Position numbers and translations under genes: made by a program. From assembly GCF_001886735.1 (NCBI RefSeq), contig NZ_CP018076.1, forward strand, positions 372,001 to 436,000: 64,000 nt of DNA. Reading direction: 5' to 3'. The notes under the pieces were generated by a model. It made no database searches. It was not told where the DNA came from and saw only the letters and a list, made by a program, of their open reading frames with translations. Shown in pieces: positions 28,790 through 38,295 of this stretch (position 1 is its first letter; every line of letters begins with the position of its first letter). Origin of the DNA: Sulfitobacter alexandrii. Lineage in GTDB: Bacteria; Pseudomonadota; Alphaproteobacteria; Rhodobacterales; Rhodobacteraceae.

Positions 28790-30463
28790 ATGGCTGACAG
28801 CAAATCATCGTGGAACAAGGAACTGGTGGCGGTCGGTGCGGTGGCCGTTCTGGGGTGGGGGACGGCACTGTATTTCGTGACCGAAAATTCCCAATCCGAC
28901 CGGACCATCCAGCGGCTGGAGAGCGACATCACCCAGCGGGAAAACGCCGAAAGCACGATGGAAGATCTGCGTGCGCAGATTGCCAGCCTCGAACCCGAGG
29001 TGGAGACCCTGCAGGGCGAACGCGATTCGGTTCAGGGCGAGATCGACACGTTGCAGCCGCAGCTTGAAGAGCTTCAGGCGCAGCAGGCGCAGGTCGAAAA
29101 CGACGTCGCCACCCAGCAGCAGCGCGCGGACGAGTTGCAGGCCCAGCTTGACCCGATGCGCGAAGAGATCGCCAGTTTCGAAGAGCGCCGCAGCGAACTC
29201 ACCTCGGAAATCGATTCCCAGTCGCAGGAACTGAACGACGTCAACGCCCGGCTCGAGGAGGCCCGGGCTGAGGAAGCAAAGGTTCGTGAGACACTGGCGT
29301 CGCTGACCGACGACAGCGCGCGGATTTCCGAAGAAGTCGCGAACGCGGAAGCCAAGATGCAGGAACTGACCCAGCAGGAGAACGAACTGCGGGATCAGGT
29401 CGCGTCGATGGAGAGCAACATTGCCGAGATGGAGCAGCGTCAGCAATCCCTGACCTCCGAGATCGATCGCATGACGCAGGAACGCACCGCGCTCAGCTCC
29501 GATGTGGAGAAAGCCGAGGCGCAGCGGCAGGAGATCCAGAAGGTCGTCACCGAGCTGACATCGAACGTCGAGGAGCGGTCGAACGCGTTGCTCGAGATTG
29601 AACAGCGCATCAGCGACCTGCAGGGGCAGGACGTTGCGACCAGCGGTGAAGGCGGGGCCGACGCGAAGGTGGCCGAAGGCGAAGATGCCGCCAGTGGCCA
29701 GTCCGGTGAGGAAACAGATCGGCAGACGGCGAGCGAGGAACAGCAAGGCGACGCGGCAGCCGGTGATGCACAAGCCGAAGCTGGCTCGGACCAGCAGGGC
29801 GATGCGCAAGACGGCTCGGAACAGCAGGGCGACGCGCAGGCCGATCAGCAGGGCACGCAAGGCGACGCCGCTTCAGCTTCTGCTAATGACGCCCAAGGTA
29901 CAAGCGACGCCGACGCGGCTGCGGAGTCGGAAGGCGCAAGCGACAACGCCGCTGCCGACGAGAGTGCGCAGACCGAGGACGACACGGCGCGCCAGAGCGG
30001 CCAGACCGAAGGTGAGGACGACGCAGCGGCAACCGAAGGTCAGAACGACGCAGCGACAGCTTCAGGTGCCGAAGGCGAGAACCAATCGTCCGATACGACC
30101 GAGGCAAGCGAGGGGTCCAGCCAGACCGGCAACCAGAACGCGGAAACCGGCGAAGGCGACGAAACCCAAGCTGCATCCGGAGCGGACGGTCAGACCGACA
30201 GCATGACCGAAGGTGAAGCCGACACGTCGGAAGCATCGCAGGATGACGCGGCCAATACGGATGCAGCGCCTGCGGGCGAAAACGCGACTTCCGGCGCCGA
30301 CGCCGGCGCGACCGACAACGCAGAGCAGTCCGAGGCGAACGCCGATGGCTCCGACCAGAGCGAAACCGCGGAAGGTGACGAAGCCGACGCCGAAACGCAG
30401 GAGGAAGACGCCGACGCGCAGACGGAGTCGTCGGGCGAAACGCAGCGTCAGACCGATAACTGA
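28790..30463 (+). CDS. Membrane-anchored coiled-coil protein with acidic disordered tail
   Basis: 557 residues from the ATG at 28790 (AGGGGG before it). One transmembrane helix (about residues 11-30) is followed by a long Glu/Gln-rich coiled coil (about 35-280). The remaining 270 residues are made almost entirely of Ala, Asp, Glu, Gly, Gln, Ser, Thr and Asn, with repeats of the QQGDAQ type, and are strongly acidic and probably unstructured. The layout suggests a cell-envelope spacer or scaffold. I recognise no family. It lies between the inverted S10 genes and rpmC, with its own terminator. Confidence 0.8.
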   Translation: MADSKSSWNKELVAVGAVAVLGWGTALYFVTENSQSDRTIQRLESDITQRENAESTMEDLRAQIASLEPEVETLQGERDSVQGEIDTLQPQLEELQAQQAQVENDVATQQQRADELQAQLDPMREEIASFEERRSELTSEIDSQSQELNDVNARLEEARAEEAKVRETLASLTDDSARISEEVANAEAKMQELTQQENELRDQVASMESNIAEMEQRQQSLTSEIDRMTQERTALSSDVEKAEAQRQEIQKVVTELTSNVEERSNALLEIEQRISDLQGQDVATSGEGGADAKVAEGEDAASGQSGEETDRQTASEEQQGDAAAGDAQAEAGSDQQGDAQDGSEQQGDAQADQQGTQGDAASASANDAQGTSDADAAAESEGASDNAAADESAQTEDDTARQSGQTEGEDDAAATEGQNDAATASGAEGENQSSDTTEASEGSSQTGNQNAETGEGDETQAASGADGQTDSMTEGEADTSEASQDDAANTDAAPAGENATSGADAGATDNAEQSEANADGSDQSETAEGDEADAETQEEDADAQTESSGETQRQTDN

Positions 30464-30496
30464 TCCTGCCGCCAGTCTGTCAGGAAACCAGAAGAT

Positions 30497-30529
30497 CGCC
30501 CCGTCGGTACCGGACCGGCGGGGCGTTTT
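30497..30529 (+). terminator. Terminator after the coiled-coil gene
   Basis: A 12-bp stem, CGCCCCGTCGGT (30497-30508) with ACCGGCGGGGCG (30514-30525), one G-U pair, then TTTTCG. It lies between two convergent genes and may serve mainly the plus strand. Confidence 0.85.
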
Positions 30530-30538
30530 CGCGTCCGG

Positions 30539-31159
30539 TCAGCCCCAGCTGTAGTTGAAGCTGACGGAAATGCGGTCTTCTTCGGACATGTTCATCGGCA
30601 CCTCGTGCCGCAGCCAGCTTTCCCACAGAAGCACGTCGCCCACCTTGGGGGCGACATAGGCGAAGGTGCGCATCTCCGGCCGGGCGTCCTTTATCCGTCC
30701 GGGGGCGGCCATCATCATCGACAGGCGCGGGTCTTCGAACCTGATCGCGCTGGCCCCGTCCGGCATGGCGACATAGGTCGTGCCGGAAATCACCGAATGG
30801 GGGTGCAGGTGGCCGGTGTGGATGCCGCCCTCCGGCAGGATGTTGATCCACAGGTCTTCCAGCTTGAGCGTCTTGCCATCGAGGTCGAATTGCAGATCCT
30901 CGGCAAAGGCGGCGACATGTTTGTCCAGCGCCGTGACCAGATCCTTGAAGATCGGAAAGCGGTAGGGCAGGTCGGTCAGGGACGCGTAGGAGGTGTAGCC
31001 GGGATAGCCGTTGTCCTCCGACCACTGCTGCCCCGCCTCGTCATCCTCGGCGATGGAATAGCACGAGGCCTCCATCTCGTTCGGGTCGATGGCGGGCCCA
31101 TGCGCCGACAGGGCGGCATGGTATAGGCGGGTCACAAAAAGGGATCTGATGTCTGTCAT
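30539..31159 (-). CDS. 2OG-Fe(II) oxygenase-like protein (TIGR02466/2OG-FeII_Oxy_5 type)
   Basis: 206 residues. The C-terminal half has the jelly-roll pattern of this family: [17 protein letters not shown] (likely iron-binding His region), IRFEDPR, then [17 protein letters not shown] and [11 protein letters not shown] (second His and the Arg that binds 2-oxoglutarate). Such enzymes hydroxylate proteins or small molecules; the substrate is unknown. It is inside the ribosomal protein cluster, between S10 and spc genes. A ribosomal target is possible (RoxA hydroxylates L16 in E. coli), but RoxA is a different family. Confidence 0.8.
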   Translation of the reverse strand: MTDIRSLFVTRLYHAALSAHGPAIDPNEMEASCYSIAEDDEAGQQWSEDNGYPGYTSYASLTDLPYRFPIFKDLVTALDKHVAAFAEDLQFDLDGKTLKLEDLWINILPEGGIHTGHLHPHSVISGTTYVAMPDGASAIRFEDPRLSMMMAAPGRIKDARPEMRTFAYVAPKVGDVLLWESWLRHEVPMNMSEEDRISVSFNYSWG

Positions 31160-31235
31160 GCGCGCTGGTTATCCCACCGCGACGCCCAAGGCGAGGGGAT
31201 ATGACCGCGAAACCCTTGGAATCCGACAAGGGGGG

Positions 31236-31264
31236 TTGCGTTACGAAGGCTGCCGGCGTATTGG
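31236..31264 (+). promoter_or_regulatory. Candidate promoter for the rpmC-spc unit
   Basis: TTGCGT (31236-31241), a 17-bp spacer, TATTGG (31259-31264). The -35 is identical to that of the inverted S10 promoter. It lies about 80 bp before rpmC and supplies transcription that would otherwise come from the S10 operon. Confidence 0.45.
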
Positions 31265-31341
31265 CACCCCTCATCATGAACTCCACCAGAATCATGGTAA
31301 CCCCCCTGGGGCCTACTGGTGATGTTGAAAGGAGCGCGTCA

Positions 31342-31545
31342 ATGAACGCCAAGGAACTGCATGACAAGACGCCGGATCAGCTCCGGGACGAGCTTGTCAC
31401 CCTGAAGAAAGAAGCCTTCAACCTGCGTTTCCAGCAGGCCACCGGCCAGCTGGAAAACCCCGCGCGGCTGCGCAGCGTCAAGCGTGACGTCGCCCGCGTG
31501 AAAACCGTGTTGAACCAAAAGGCCCAAGCGGCCGCTGCGGAATAA
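31342..31545 (+). CDS. rpmC: 50S ribosomal protein L29
   Basis: 67 residues, [21 protein letters not shown], ending in an Ala-rich tail. AAAGGAG at 31328-31334 fixes the ATG at 31342. L29 binds near L23 at the tunnel exit. Normally next to rplP; here it opens a new plus-strand unit. Confidence 0.96.
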   Translation: MNAKELHDKTPDQLRDELVTLKKEAFNLRFQQATGQLENPARLRSVKRDVARVKTVLNQKAQAAAAE

Positions 31546-31556
31546 GGAGAGCACCC

Positions 31557-31796
31557 ATGCCCAAGCGTATCTTGTCCGGTGTCGTGACCTCCGACGCAAA
31601 CGAACAGACCGTCACCGTTTCCGTGGAGCGCCGCTTTACGCATCCGGTTCTGAAGAAGACCATCCGCAAGTCCAAGAAGTACCGGGCCCACGATGAGAAC
31701 AACACATACAAGGTGGGCGACTCCGTGCGCATCATCGAATGTGCGCCGAAGTCCAAGACCAAACGCTGGGAGGTGCTGCAGGTCGCTGACGCCTGA
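31557..31796 (+). CDS. rpsQ: 30S ribosomal protein S17
   Basis: 79 residues, [21 protein letters not shown], with the [23 protein letters not shown]-fold segment. It lies 11 bp after rpmC in the same operon. Confidence 0.96.
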   Translation: MPKRILSGVVTSDANEQTVTVSVERRFTHPVLKKTIRKSKKYRAHDENNTYKVGDSVRIIECAPKSKTKRWEVLQVADA

Positions 31797-31865
31797 CGCG
31801 CCAACCGTTAATCGAAACCCTGGGGACAAGGCACGCATCGCCCCCCAAAGGTCGGGAGAAACCAA

Positions 31866-32234
31866 ATGATCCAGATGCAGACCAACCTGGATGTTGCTGA
31901 CAACAGCGGCGCGCGCCGCGTTCAGTGCATCAAGGTTCTGGGTGGTTCCAAGCGCAAGTATGCGTCCGTGGGCGACATCATCGTCGTCTCGGTCAAGGAA
32001 GCCATCCCCCGCGGTCGTGTGAAGAAGGGCGACGTCCGCAAGGCCGTCGTCGTGCGCACGGCCAAGGAAGTGCGACGCGACGATGGCACCGCCATCCGCT
32101 TCGACCGCAACGCCGCCGTCATTCTCAACAACAACAACGAGCCGATCGGTACCCGGATCTTCGGGCCGGTGGTTCGCGAGCTGCGCGGCAAGAACTTCAT
32201 GAAGATCATCTCGCTCGCGCCGGAGGTGCTGTAA
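31866..32234 (+). CDS. rplN: 50S ribosomal protein L14
   Basis: 122 residues, [28 protein letters not shown]14 forms an intersubunit bridge and is the target of the silencing factor RsfS. The stop overlaps the rplX start (TAATG). Confidence 0.97.
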   Translation: MIQMQTNLDVADNSGARRVQCIKVLGGSKRKYASVGDIIVVSVKEAIPRGRVKKGDVRKAVVVRTAKEVRRDDGTAIRFDRNAAVILNNNNEPIGTRIFGPVVRELRGKNFMKIISLAPEVL

Positions 32235-32545
32235 TGGCTGCCAAACTTCGCAAAGGTGACAAGGTCATCGTTCTGGCCGGCAAGGACAAGGGCAAGACGG
32301 GCAACATCCAGTCCGTCGATCCGAAGTCCGGCAAGGCCGTCGTGGAAGGCATCAACATCGCCATCCGCGCCACACGCCAATCCCAGGAAAGCCAGGGCGG
32401 CCGCATCCCCAAGGCGATGCCGATCGACCTGAGCAACCTCGCCATCGTCGATGCCAACGGCAAGGCGACACGCGTTGGCTTCAAGATGGAAGGCGACAAG
32501 AAAGTGCGCTTTGCCAAAACCACGGGGGACGTGATCGATGCTTGA
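32234..32545 (+). CDS. rplX: 50S ribosomal protein L24
   Basis: 103 residues with the N-terminal KOW motif ([19 protein letters not shown]). Assembly-initiator protein at the tunnel exit. The ATG at 32234 overlaps the rplN stop; its own end overlaps the rplE start by 8 bp. Confidence 0.97.
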   Translation: MAAKLRKGDKVIVLAGKDKGKTGNIQSVDPKSGKAVVEGINIAIRATRQSQESQGGRIPKAMPIDLSNLAIVDANGKATRVGFKMEGDKKVRFAKTTGDVIDA

Positions 32546-33101
32546 TACCGCAAACTACACACCCCGTCTGCTGAGCGTTTACCGCGACGAGGTCCGGGCA
32601 AAGCTGAAGGAAGAATTCGGCTACAAGAACGACATGATGATTCCGCGCCTCGACAAGATCGTGCTGAACATCGGGTGCGGTGCCGAAGCCGTGCGTGACA
32701 GCAAGAAGGCCAAGAGCGCGCAGGAAGACCTGACACGCATCGCCGGCCAGAAGGCGCTGACGACGGTGGCCAAGAAATCCATCGCCGGCTTCCGGGTGCG
32801 CGAAGACATGCCGCTGGGTGCGAAAGTGACCCTGCGCGGCGAGCGCATGTACGAATTCCTGGATCGTCTGATCACGATCGCAATGCCCCGTATCCGCGAC
32901 TTCCGCGGCATCTCGGGCAAGTCTTTCGATGGCCGTGGCAACTATGCCATGGGTCTGAAAGAGCACATCGTGTTCCCCGAGATCGACTTCGACAAGGTCG
33001 ATGAGACCTGGGGTATGGACATCGTCATCGCCACCACGGCGAAAACCGACGCAGAAGCGAAAGCATTGTTGAAGCACTTCAACATGCCTTTCAATTCGTA
33101 A
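32538..33101 (+). CDS. rplE: 50S ribosomal protein L5
   Basis: 187 residues. Conserved [16 protein letters not shown] and GIKEH-type [16 protein letters not shown] segments. Binds 5S rRNA. Starts inside the end of rplX, indicating translational coupling. Confidence 0.97.
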   Translation: MLDTANYTPRLLSVYRDEVRAKLKEEFGYKNDMMIPRLDKIVLNIGCGAEAVRDSKKAKSAQEDLTRIAGQKALTTVAKKSIAGFRVREDMPLGAKVTLRGERMYEFLDRLITIAMPRIRDFRGISGKSFDGRGNYAMGLKEHIVFPEIDFDKVDETWGMDIVIATTAKTDAEAKALLKHFNMPFNS

Positions 33102-33120
33102 GCGCGGGGAAGGATTAGAT

Positions 33121-33426
33121 ATGGCTAAGAAATCCATGATCGAGCGCGAGAAGAAGCGCGAAGCACTGGTCAAGAAATACGCAGCGAAGCGTGCCGCGCT
33201 GAAGGACATCATCAGCGACGAGAGCAAGCCGATGGAAGAGCGTTTCCGCGCCTCCCTGAAGCTGGCGAAACTGCCCCGCAACTCCAGCGCCGTGCGCCTG
33301 CACAACCGCTGCCAGCTGACGGGCCGTCCGCACGCCTATTACCGTAAACTGAAAATCTCGCGTATCGCGCTGCGTGATCTCGGCTCCTCGGGCCAGATCC
33401 CCGGCATGGTCAAGTCGAGCTGGTAA
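33121..33426 (+). CDS. rpsN: 30S ribosomal protein S14
   Basis: 101 residues, the long form without the zinc CXXC pairs; it has [22 protein letters not shown]. Located between rplE and rpsH as in the usual spc operon. Confidence 0.96.
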   Translation: MAKKSMIEREKKREALVKKYAAKRAALKDIISDESKPMEERFRASLKLAKLPRNSSAVRLHNRCQLTGRPHAYYRKLKISRIALRDLGSSGQIPGMVKSSW

Positions 33427-33438
33427 GGAGCGCATGCA

Positions 33439-33831
33439 ATGAACGATCCTATCGCAGATATGCTGACCCGCATCCGCAACAGCCAGCTGCGTGGCAAGTC
33501 CACGGTGATGACGCCGGCATCCAAGCTGCGCGCCTGGGTTCTGGATGTGCTGGCCGACGAAGGCTACATTCGCGGCTACGAAAAGGTGACGGGTCCGGAT
33601 GGACACCCCGCCATCGAGATCAGCCTCAAGTACTACGAGGGTGAGCCCGTGATCCGCGAGCTCAAGCGGATCTCGAAGCCCGGCCGCCGCGTCTACATGG
33701 GCGCACAAGACCTCCCGTCGGTCCGTCAGGGCCTGGGTGTGTCGATTGTCTCCACCCCCAAGGGTGTGATGTCGGATGCCGCAGCACGGTCCGCCAACGT
33801 TGGCGGCGAAGTGCTCTGCACCGTATTCTAA
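33439..33831 (+). CDS. rpsH: 30S ribosomal protein S8
   Basis: 130 residues, [21 protein letters not shown], ending with the [31 protein letters not shown] core. In E. coli S8 represses the spc operon by binding the rplE leader; not tested here. Confidence 0.97.
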   Translation: MNDPIADMLTRIRNSQLRGKSTVMTPASKLRAWVLDVLADEGYIRGYEKVTGPDGHPAIEISLKYYEGEPVIRELKRISKPGRRVYMGAQDLPSVRQGLGVSIVSTPKGVMSDAAARSANVGGEVLCTVF

Positions 33832-33841
33832 GGAGAACTCG

Positions 33842-34375
33842 ATGTCTCGTATTGGTAAGAAACCGGTTTCGCTGCCGAACGGCGTGTCCGCGTCCGTCTC
33901 GGGCCAGACCATCGAGGTGAAGGGCCCCAAGGGGACCCGGACCTTCAAGGCGACCGACGACGTCACACTGGCGGTCGAGGACAACGCCGTCACCGTGACG
34001 CCGCGCGGCAAGTCCAAGCGTGCGCGCCAGCAGTGGGGCATGTCCCGCACGATGGTGGCGAACCTCGTCACCGGCGTGACCGACGGCTTCAAGAAAGAGC
34101 TGGAAATCCAGGGTGTTGGTTATCGTGCCGCGATGGCCGGCAACACGCTGAAACTGAACCTCGGTCTGTCGCATGACGTGGACTATGTCGCGCCCGAAGG
34201 CGTGACGGTCACCGCCCCCAAGCAGACCGAAATCGTTGTGGAAGGCATTGACGAACAACTTGTTGGTCAGGTCGCTTCGAACATCCGCGCGTGGCGCAAG
34301 CCCGAGCCCTACAAGGGCAAGGGCATCCGCTACAAGGGTGAGTTCATCTTCCGCAAAGAAGGCAAGAAGAAGTAA
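33842..34375 (+). CDS. rplF: 50S ribosomal protein L6
   Basis: 177 residues, [15 protein letters not shown]; two similar domains, ending with the [25 protein letters not shown] signature. AAGGAG precedes the ATG at 33842, which lies 10 bp after rpsH. Confidence 0.97.
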   Translation: MSRIGKKPVSLPNGVSASVSGQTIEVKGPKGTRTFKATDDVTLAVEDNAVTVTPRGKSKRARQQWGMSRTMVANLVTGVTDGFKKELEIQGVGYRAAMAGNTLKLNLGLSHDVDYVAPEGVTVTAPKQTEIVVEGIDEQLVGQVASNIRAWRKPEPYKGKGIRYKGEFIFRKEGKKK

Positions 34376-34386
34376 GGAACGCAAAG

Positions 34387-34746
34387 ATGGCAAACACGAA
34401 AAGACAGTTGTTCATCAAACGCCGCCTGCGCGTTCGGAACAAGCTTCGCCGCGTCAATGCGGGCCGGATGCGCCTTTCCGTCCACCGTTCGTCCAAGAAC
34501 ATCAGCGTCCAGCTGATCGACGACGTGGCGGGCAAGACGATCGCTTCCGCTTCGACGCTGGAGAAGGATCTTGGCATGGTGGGCAAGAACAACATCGAGG
34601 CCGCGACCAAGGTCGGTGCCACGATCGCAGAGCGCGCCAAGAAAGCCGGTGTGGAAGAAGCATACTTCGACCGCGGTGGTTTCCTGTACCACGGGAAGGT
34701 CAAGGCGCTTGCCGATGCGGCCCGTGAAGGTGGTCTGAAACTGTAA
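34387..34746 (+). CDS. rplR: 50S ribosomal protein L18
   Basis: 119 residues, starting [20 protein letters not shown], ending [26 protein letters not shown]. Binds 5S rRNA with L5. A 162-bp gap with two stem-loops separates it from rpsE. Confidence 0.97.
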   Translation: MANTKRQLFIKRRLRVRNKLRRVNAGRMRLSVHRSSKNISVQLIDDVAGKTIASASTLEKDLGMVGKNNIEAATKVGATIAERAKKAGVEEAYFDRGGFLYHGKVKALADAAREGGLKL

Positions 34747-34751
34747 TGCCG

Positions 34752-34829
34752 GAAGGTGCGCATGTTGTGCGCGCCTTCTGCATGCGACGGACGGAACAGA
34801 AGATGCAGGGCGCGCAGTTGCAGCGCGCC
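34752..34829 (+). other. Two tandem stem-loops between rplR and rpsE
   Basis: GAAGGTGCGCA (34752-34762) pairs with TGCGCGCCTTC (34768-34778), one G-U pair. GGCGCGC (34809-34815) pairs with GCGCGCC (34823-34829). The first repeats the GGTGCGCA arm seen between rpsL and rpsG. No T-tract. Confidence 0.7.
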
Positions 34830-34908
34830 TTCGATGATCCGGGAGCCTTGCTGCTCACCGCGATTGGAATAACAGGGCGCTTGCGTCCGCAGATCAAGGA
34901 GGCCGCAG

Positions 34909-35490
34909 ATGGCCAGAGACGACAACCGTGGGGGCAACCGCCGCAACCAGCGCGACGAGACTCCCGAATTCGCAGACCGCCTCGTGGCGATCAACCGCGT
35001 TTCCAAGACCGTCAAGGGGGGTAAGCGCTTCGGCTTTGCCGCGCTGGTCGTCGTGGGCGATCAGAAAGGCCGCGTCGGCTTCGGCAAGGGCAAGGCCAAG
35101 GAGGTCCCCGAGGCGATCCGCAAGGCGACCGAGCAGGCCAAGCGCCAGATGATCCGCGTGCAGCTGCGCGAGGGTCGCACCCTGCACCACGACATGTTCG
35201 GCCGCCACGGCGCCGGCAAGGTGGTGATGCGTACCGCTCCGGAAGGTACCGGGATCATCGCCGGTGGTCCGATGCGTGCCGTTTTCGAGATGCTCGGCGT
35301 CAAGGACGTTGTGTCCAAGTCGATCGGGTCGCAGAACCCCTACAACATGATCCGCGCCACCATGGACGGTCTGAAGAAAGAGCAGTCGCCCCGTGCCGTC
35401 GCGCAGCGTCGTGGCAAGAAGGTCGCGGACATCCTGCCCAAGCGTGATGACGTCAACGAAGCGTCTTCGCACGTCGCCGAGGAGGTCTAA
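34909..35490 (+). CDS. rpsE: 30S ribosomal protein S5
   Basis: 193 residues. N-terminal double-stranded RNA-binding-like domain with [21 protein letters not shown] and the [17 protein letters not shown] segment. Slightly long, with N- and C-terminal charged extensions. It contains an intact run of six G (35013-35018), useful as a control for the frameshifts elsewhere. Confidence 0.97.
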   Translation: MARDDNRGGNRRNQRDETPEFADRLVAINRVSKTVKGGKRFGFAALVVVGDQKGRVGFGKGKAKEVPEAIRKATEQAKRQMIRVQLREGRTLHHDMFGRHGAGKVVMRTAPEGTGIIAGGPMRAVFEMLGVKDVVSKSIGSQNPYNMIRATMDGLKKEQSPRAVAQRRGKKVADILPKRDDVNEASSHVAEEV

Positions 35491-35493
35491 ACC

Positions 35494-35682
35494 ATGGCAA
35501 AAACCATCGTCGTCAAGCAGATCGGTTCGCCGATCCGCCGCCCCGCAAAACAGCGTGCCACGCTGATCGGTCTGGGCCTGAACAAGATGAACCGCACCCG
35601 CGAACTGGAAGACACACCTTCGGTTCGTGGCATGATCAACTCGATCCCCCACATGGTCGAGATCGTGGAAGAAAAGGGCTGA
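35494..35682 (+). CDS. rpmD: 50S ribosomal protein L30
   Basis: 62 residues, [20 protein letters not shown], with [22 protein letters not shown]. Follows rpsE by 3 bp. Normally rplO comes next; here a terminator and a three-gene insert intervene. Confidence 0.96.
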   Translation: MAKTIVVKQIGSPIRRPAKQRATLIGLGLNKMNRTRELEDTPSVRGMINSIPHMVEIVEEKG

Positions 35683-35733
35683 GGGTGCCCGCCGGGATGG
35701 CGACGCCATCCCGGGCACCAGCCAACCGGCATG

Positions 35734-35767
35734 CGCCCCGCGGGAAACCGCGGGGCGTTTCGCTTTT
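35734..35767 (+). terminator. Terminator after rpmD
   Basis: A perfect 10-bp stem, CGCCCCGCGG (35734-35743) with CCGCGGGGCG (35748-35757), a GAAA loop, then TTTCGCTTTT. A second GC-rich hairpin lies just upstream (about 35685-35719, GGTGCCC/GGGCACC outer arms). Ends the spc unit before rplO. Confidence 0.88.
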
Positions 35768-35794
35768 GCCGCCTTTCCGCGCGCTATCGGGCTT

Positions 35795-37245
35795 CTAGCC
35801 GTGAAAGGCCGCGACGGTCTTGAGCGACGTGAAACCGTAGAGCGCCTCGAACCCTTTCTCTCTGCCGTGCCCGGACAGACCGGTGCCGCCGAAGGGCAGT
35901 TCCACGCCGCCTCCCGCGCCATAGTTGTTCAGGAAGACCTGCCCGGAGCGCAGCGCGCGGGCCAGCCGCATCTGTCGTGCGCCGTCCGCGGTCCAGACGG
36001 AGGCGACAAGCCCGTAATCCGTTCCGTTCGCAATGGCCAGTGCCTCGGCCTCGTCCTCGAAGGGGATGATGACCTGCACCGGGCCGAAGATCTCTTCCCG
36101 GGCGAGAGGGTGATCCGCCTTGACGTCGGCAAAGAGGGTCGGGGCCACGTAGGCCCCCCATCCGGCAGATCACCCAGACGCGCCTGGGCGGCGACCTCCA
36201 GATCGCTGCCGCGCTCGATGAACCTTTTCACGATGTCTTGCTGCCGGGTCGAGATCAGCGGCCCCACGTCGGGATCTTCGAGGGCGGGCCCCACCTGCAA
36301 CGCGGCGTAGCGTTCGGCCATCGCGGCGACGACGCGGTCGTAGAGCCCGCGCTGGACGAGGATGCGGGACGAGGCGGAGCAGGTCTGTCCCGCGTTCTGG
36401 ATTCCCGCGTTGACAAGGAATGGCAACGCCGCATCGACGTCGGCATCGTCAAAGACGATCTGCGGGGATTTCCCGCCCAGTTCCAAGGTGACGGGCACGA
36501 CATTGTCACCCGCCGCTTTCTGGATCAGCTTGCCGACGTTCACGGACCCGGTGAACGAGACGTGGTGCACCCCCGGATGGCCGGCCAGTGCCGCGCCGGC
36601 CTCGGCCCCAAGGCCTGGCACCACGTTCAGCGCCCCGTCCGGCAAGCCGGCCCGCCGCGCCAGTTCACCGAACGCGAGGGCGGTCAGGCAGGCTTCTTCC
36701 GCCGGTTTCAGCACCGCGGCGTTCCCGGTGGCCAGTGCCGCACCGACCGACCGCCCGATGATCTGCATCGGGTAGTTCCAGGGAATGATGTGCCCCGTGA
36801 CCCCGTGCGCTTCCCGCAGTGTATAGACGGTGTAGCCGTCGAGGTAGGGGATGGTCGTGCCGTGCAGCTTGTCCACGGCGCCGGCGTAGAATTCCATGTA
36901 ACGGGCAAGCGCCATGACATCGGCACGCGCCTGTTTCAGGGGTTTGCCCACATCCTGTGCTTCGAGCCTTGCCAGTTCTTCGGCGTTTTCGGTGACCAGC
37001 GCGCCGATGCGCGACAGGATGCGCCCGCGCTCCACCGCCGTGGCGCGGCCCCAGTCGCCCCGGTGCGCTGCACCGGCGGCGGTCACCGCGCGGTCGATAT
37101 CTTCCGCTGTGCCGCGCGCGATCTCGCAAAGCCCGCTGCCGTCGGATGGATTGACAAGCGAAAGCGTTCCGCCTGCCGCGGCGGCCCCCCATCGGCCGTC
37201 GATCAGGCAATGGGTGGGATTGATGTCGAGCGGACGTAGGTGCAT
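35795..37245 (-). pseudogene. NAD(P)-dependent aldehyde dehydrogenase, frameshifted
   Basis: A full-length family member of about 483 residues is present, but the frame breaks at a G6 run (plus-strand C6, 36154-36159). The N-terminal part has the cofactor region, the base Glu in TLELGGKSPQ and the nucleophile Cys in NAGQTCSASSR. The C-terminal part (LAREEIFGPV to LPFGGTGLSGHGREKG) continues in another frame. One added G restores GAYVAPT. It may be a true pseudogene, a sequencing error or a slippage site. The ATG at 37245 follows a GGAG. It lies downstream of a LysR regulator that may control it. Confidence 0.85.
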
Positions 37246-37311
37246 CGGGAAGTCTCCGGAGGAATTCTGGTCAGCGCAGGATAGCCGCACGCCTCGCGGT
37301 GTCGAGGGGCG

Positions 37312-38202
37312 TCAACGGGGCAGGTGTTCTGCGAGGAAGTCGAAAACCAGCCGGATGCGGCGGTTGCTGTGCAGTTCGCGGTGCGCCACCAGCCAGGTGG
37401 GAAAGGTGATTTCCGGCACCTGATCGGGCAGCACCGGCACGACGTCGGCGGTGCGGGCCCCCAGGGTCTGCGACATGACGCCCAGGCCAAGCCCTTGCCG
37501 GACCATTTCCCAGCCCACGATGCCGCTTTCCGACCAGTGAACGATATTCCTCGGCGTCAGCGGCAGCCGGAAGGATGCGAGCTGCGGCAGCATCCGCGCC
37601 GGATCGCCGTAGCCGATGATCCGGGCATGCGCAAAGTCCGCGATGGTCCGGGGCAGGCCGTGTTCGGCGGCATAGCTTCTTGCCGCATAGAAGTGGGCCG
37701 GCGTGCGGAACAGGAGACGCGCGGTCAGATCCGCCTGGGCGGGACGCACGTGTCGTATGGCGATGTCCGCTTCCCTGCGGCGCAGATCGCTCAGCGCGTT
37801 TGAGGCGACGACTTCGATCGTGATGCCGGGGGCGGCCCTGTGCAGCTGTGACAGCACCTGCGGCAGAAGATAGGCCGCCGTCACGTCGCTGGCGCTGATC
37901 GACACCTGTCCCTCGACCGATGTGGCCTGACCCGACGCGGCCAGCGAGATCCGTTCGGCAGCAGCGCCCATGCGCCGAAAATGATCCAGCAGCTTGCGCC
38001 CTGCCTCCGTCAGGATCAGCGCCTTGCCCACCCGGTCGAACAGCAGGACGCCCAGTTCTTCCTCCAGCCCCGCGACCTGCCGGCCGAGGGTCGGCTGGGT
38101 CATCCCGAGCGCACGGGCGGCGGCGGAAAGCGACCCGTGTTCCGCCGTGGCCAGAAAGGCCCGGCCGCGGTTCCAGTCGAAACTCATGAGCGCGTGATCC
38201 AT
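37312..38202 (-). CDS. LysR-family transcriptional regulator
   Basis: About 296 residues. N-terminal winged helix-turn-helix (RAFLATAEHGSLSAAARALGMTQPTLGRQVAGLEEELGV) followed by the substrate-binding domain. ATG at 38202 or 38187 are both possible; neither has a strong ribosome-binding site. It lies 66 bp upstream of the aldehyde dehydrogenase in the same direction and is divergent from the methyltransferase (93-bp gap), so it may regulate either. The effector is unknown. Confidence 0.88.
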   Translation of the reverse strand: MDHALMSFDWNRGRAFLATAEHGSLSAAARALGMTQPTLGRQVAGLEEELGVLLFDRVGKALILTEAGRKLLDHFRRMGAAAERISLAASGQATSVEGQVSISASDVTAAYLLPQVLSQLHRAAPGITIEVVASNALSDLRRREADIAIRHVRPAQADLTARLLFRTPAHFYAARSYAAEHGLPRTIADFAHARIIGYGDPARMLPQLASFRLPLTPRNIVHWSESGIVGWEMVRQGLGLGVMSQTLGARTADVVPVLPDQVPEITFPTWLVAHRELHSNRRIRLVFDFLAEHLPR

Positions 38203-38295
38203 GCAATAACGTATATAGAGCCTGCAAAATTGGGCAATATCCGCGGATAATTGCATGGACTAAGAGGTGCGCATCGCATTTGGAGATGAAATGAT

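Noticed and set aside
36154..36159. Programmed -1 frameshifting in the aldehyde dehydrogenase
   Set aside because: The G6 run could slip, but I know of no such regulation in this family and see no stimulatory structure; an indel or sequencing error is simpler.
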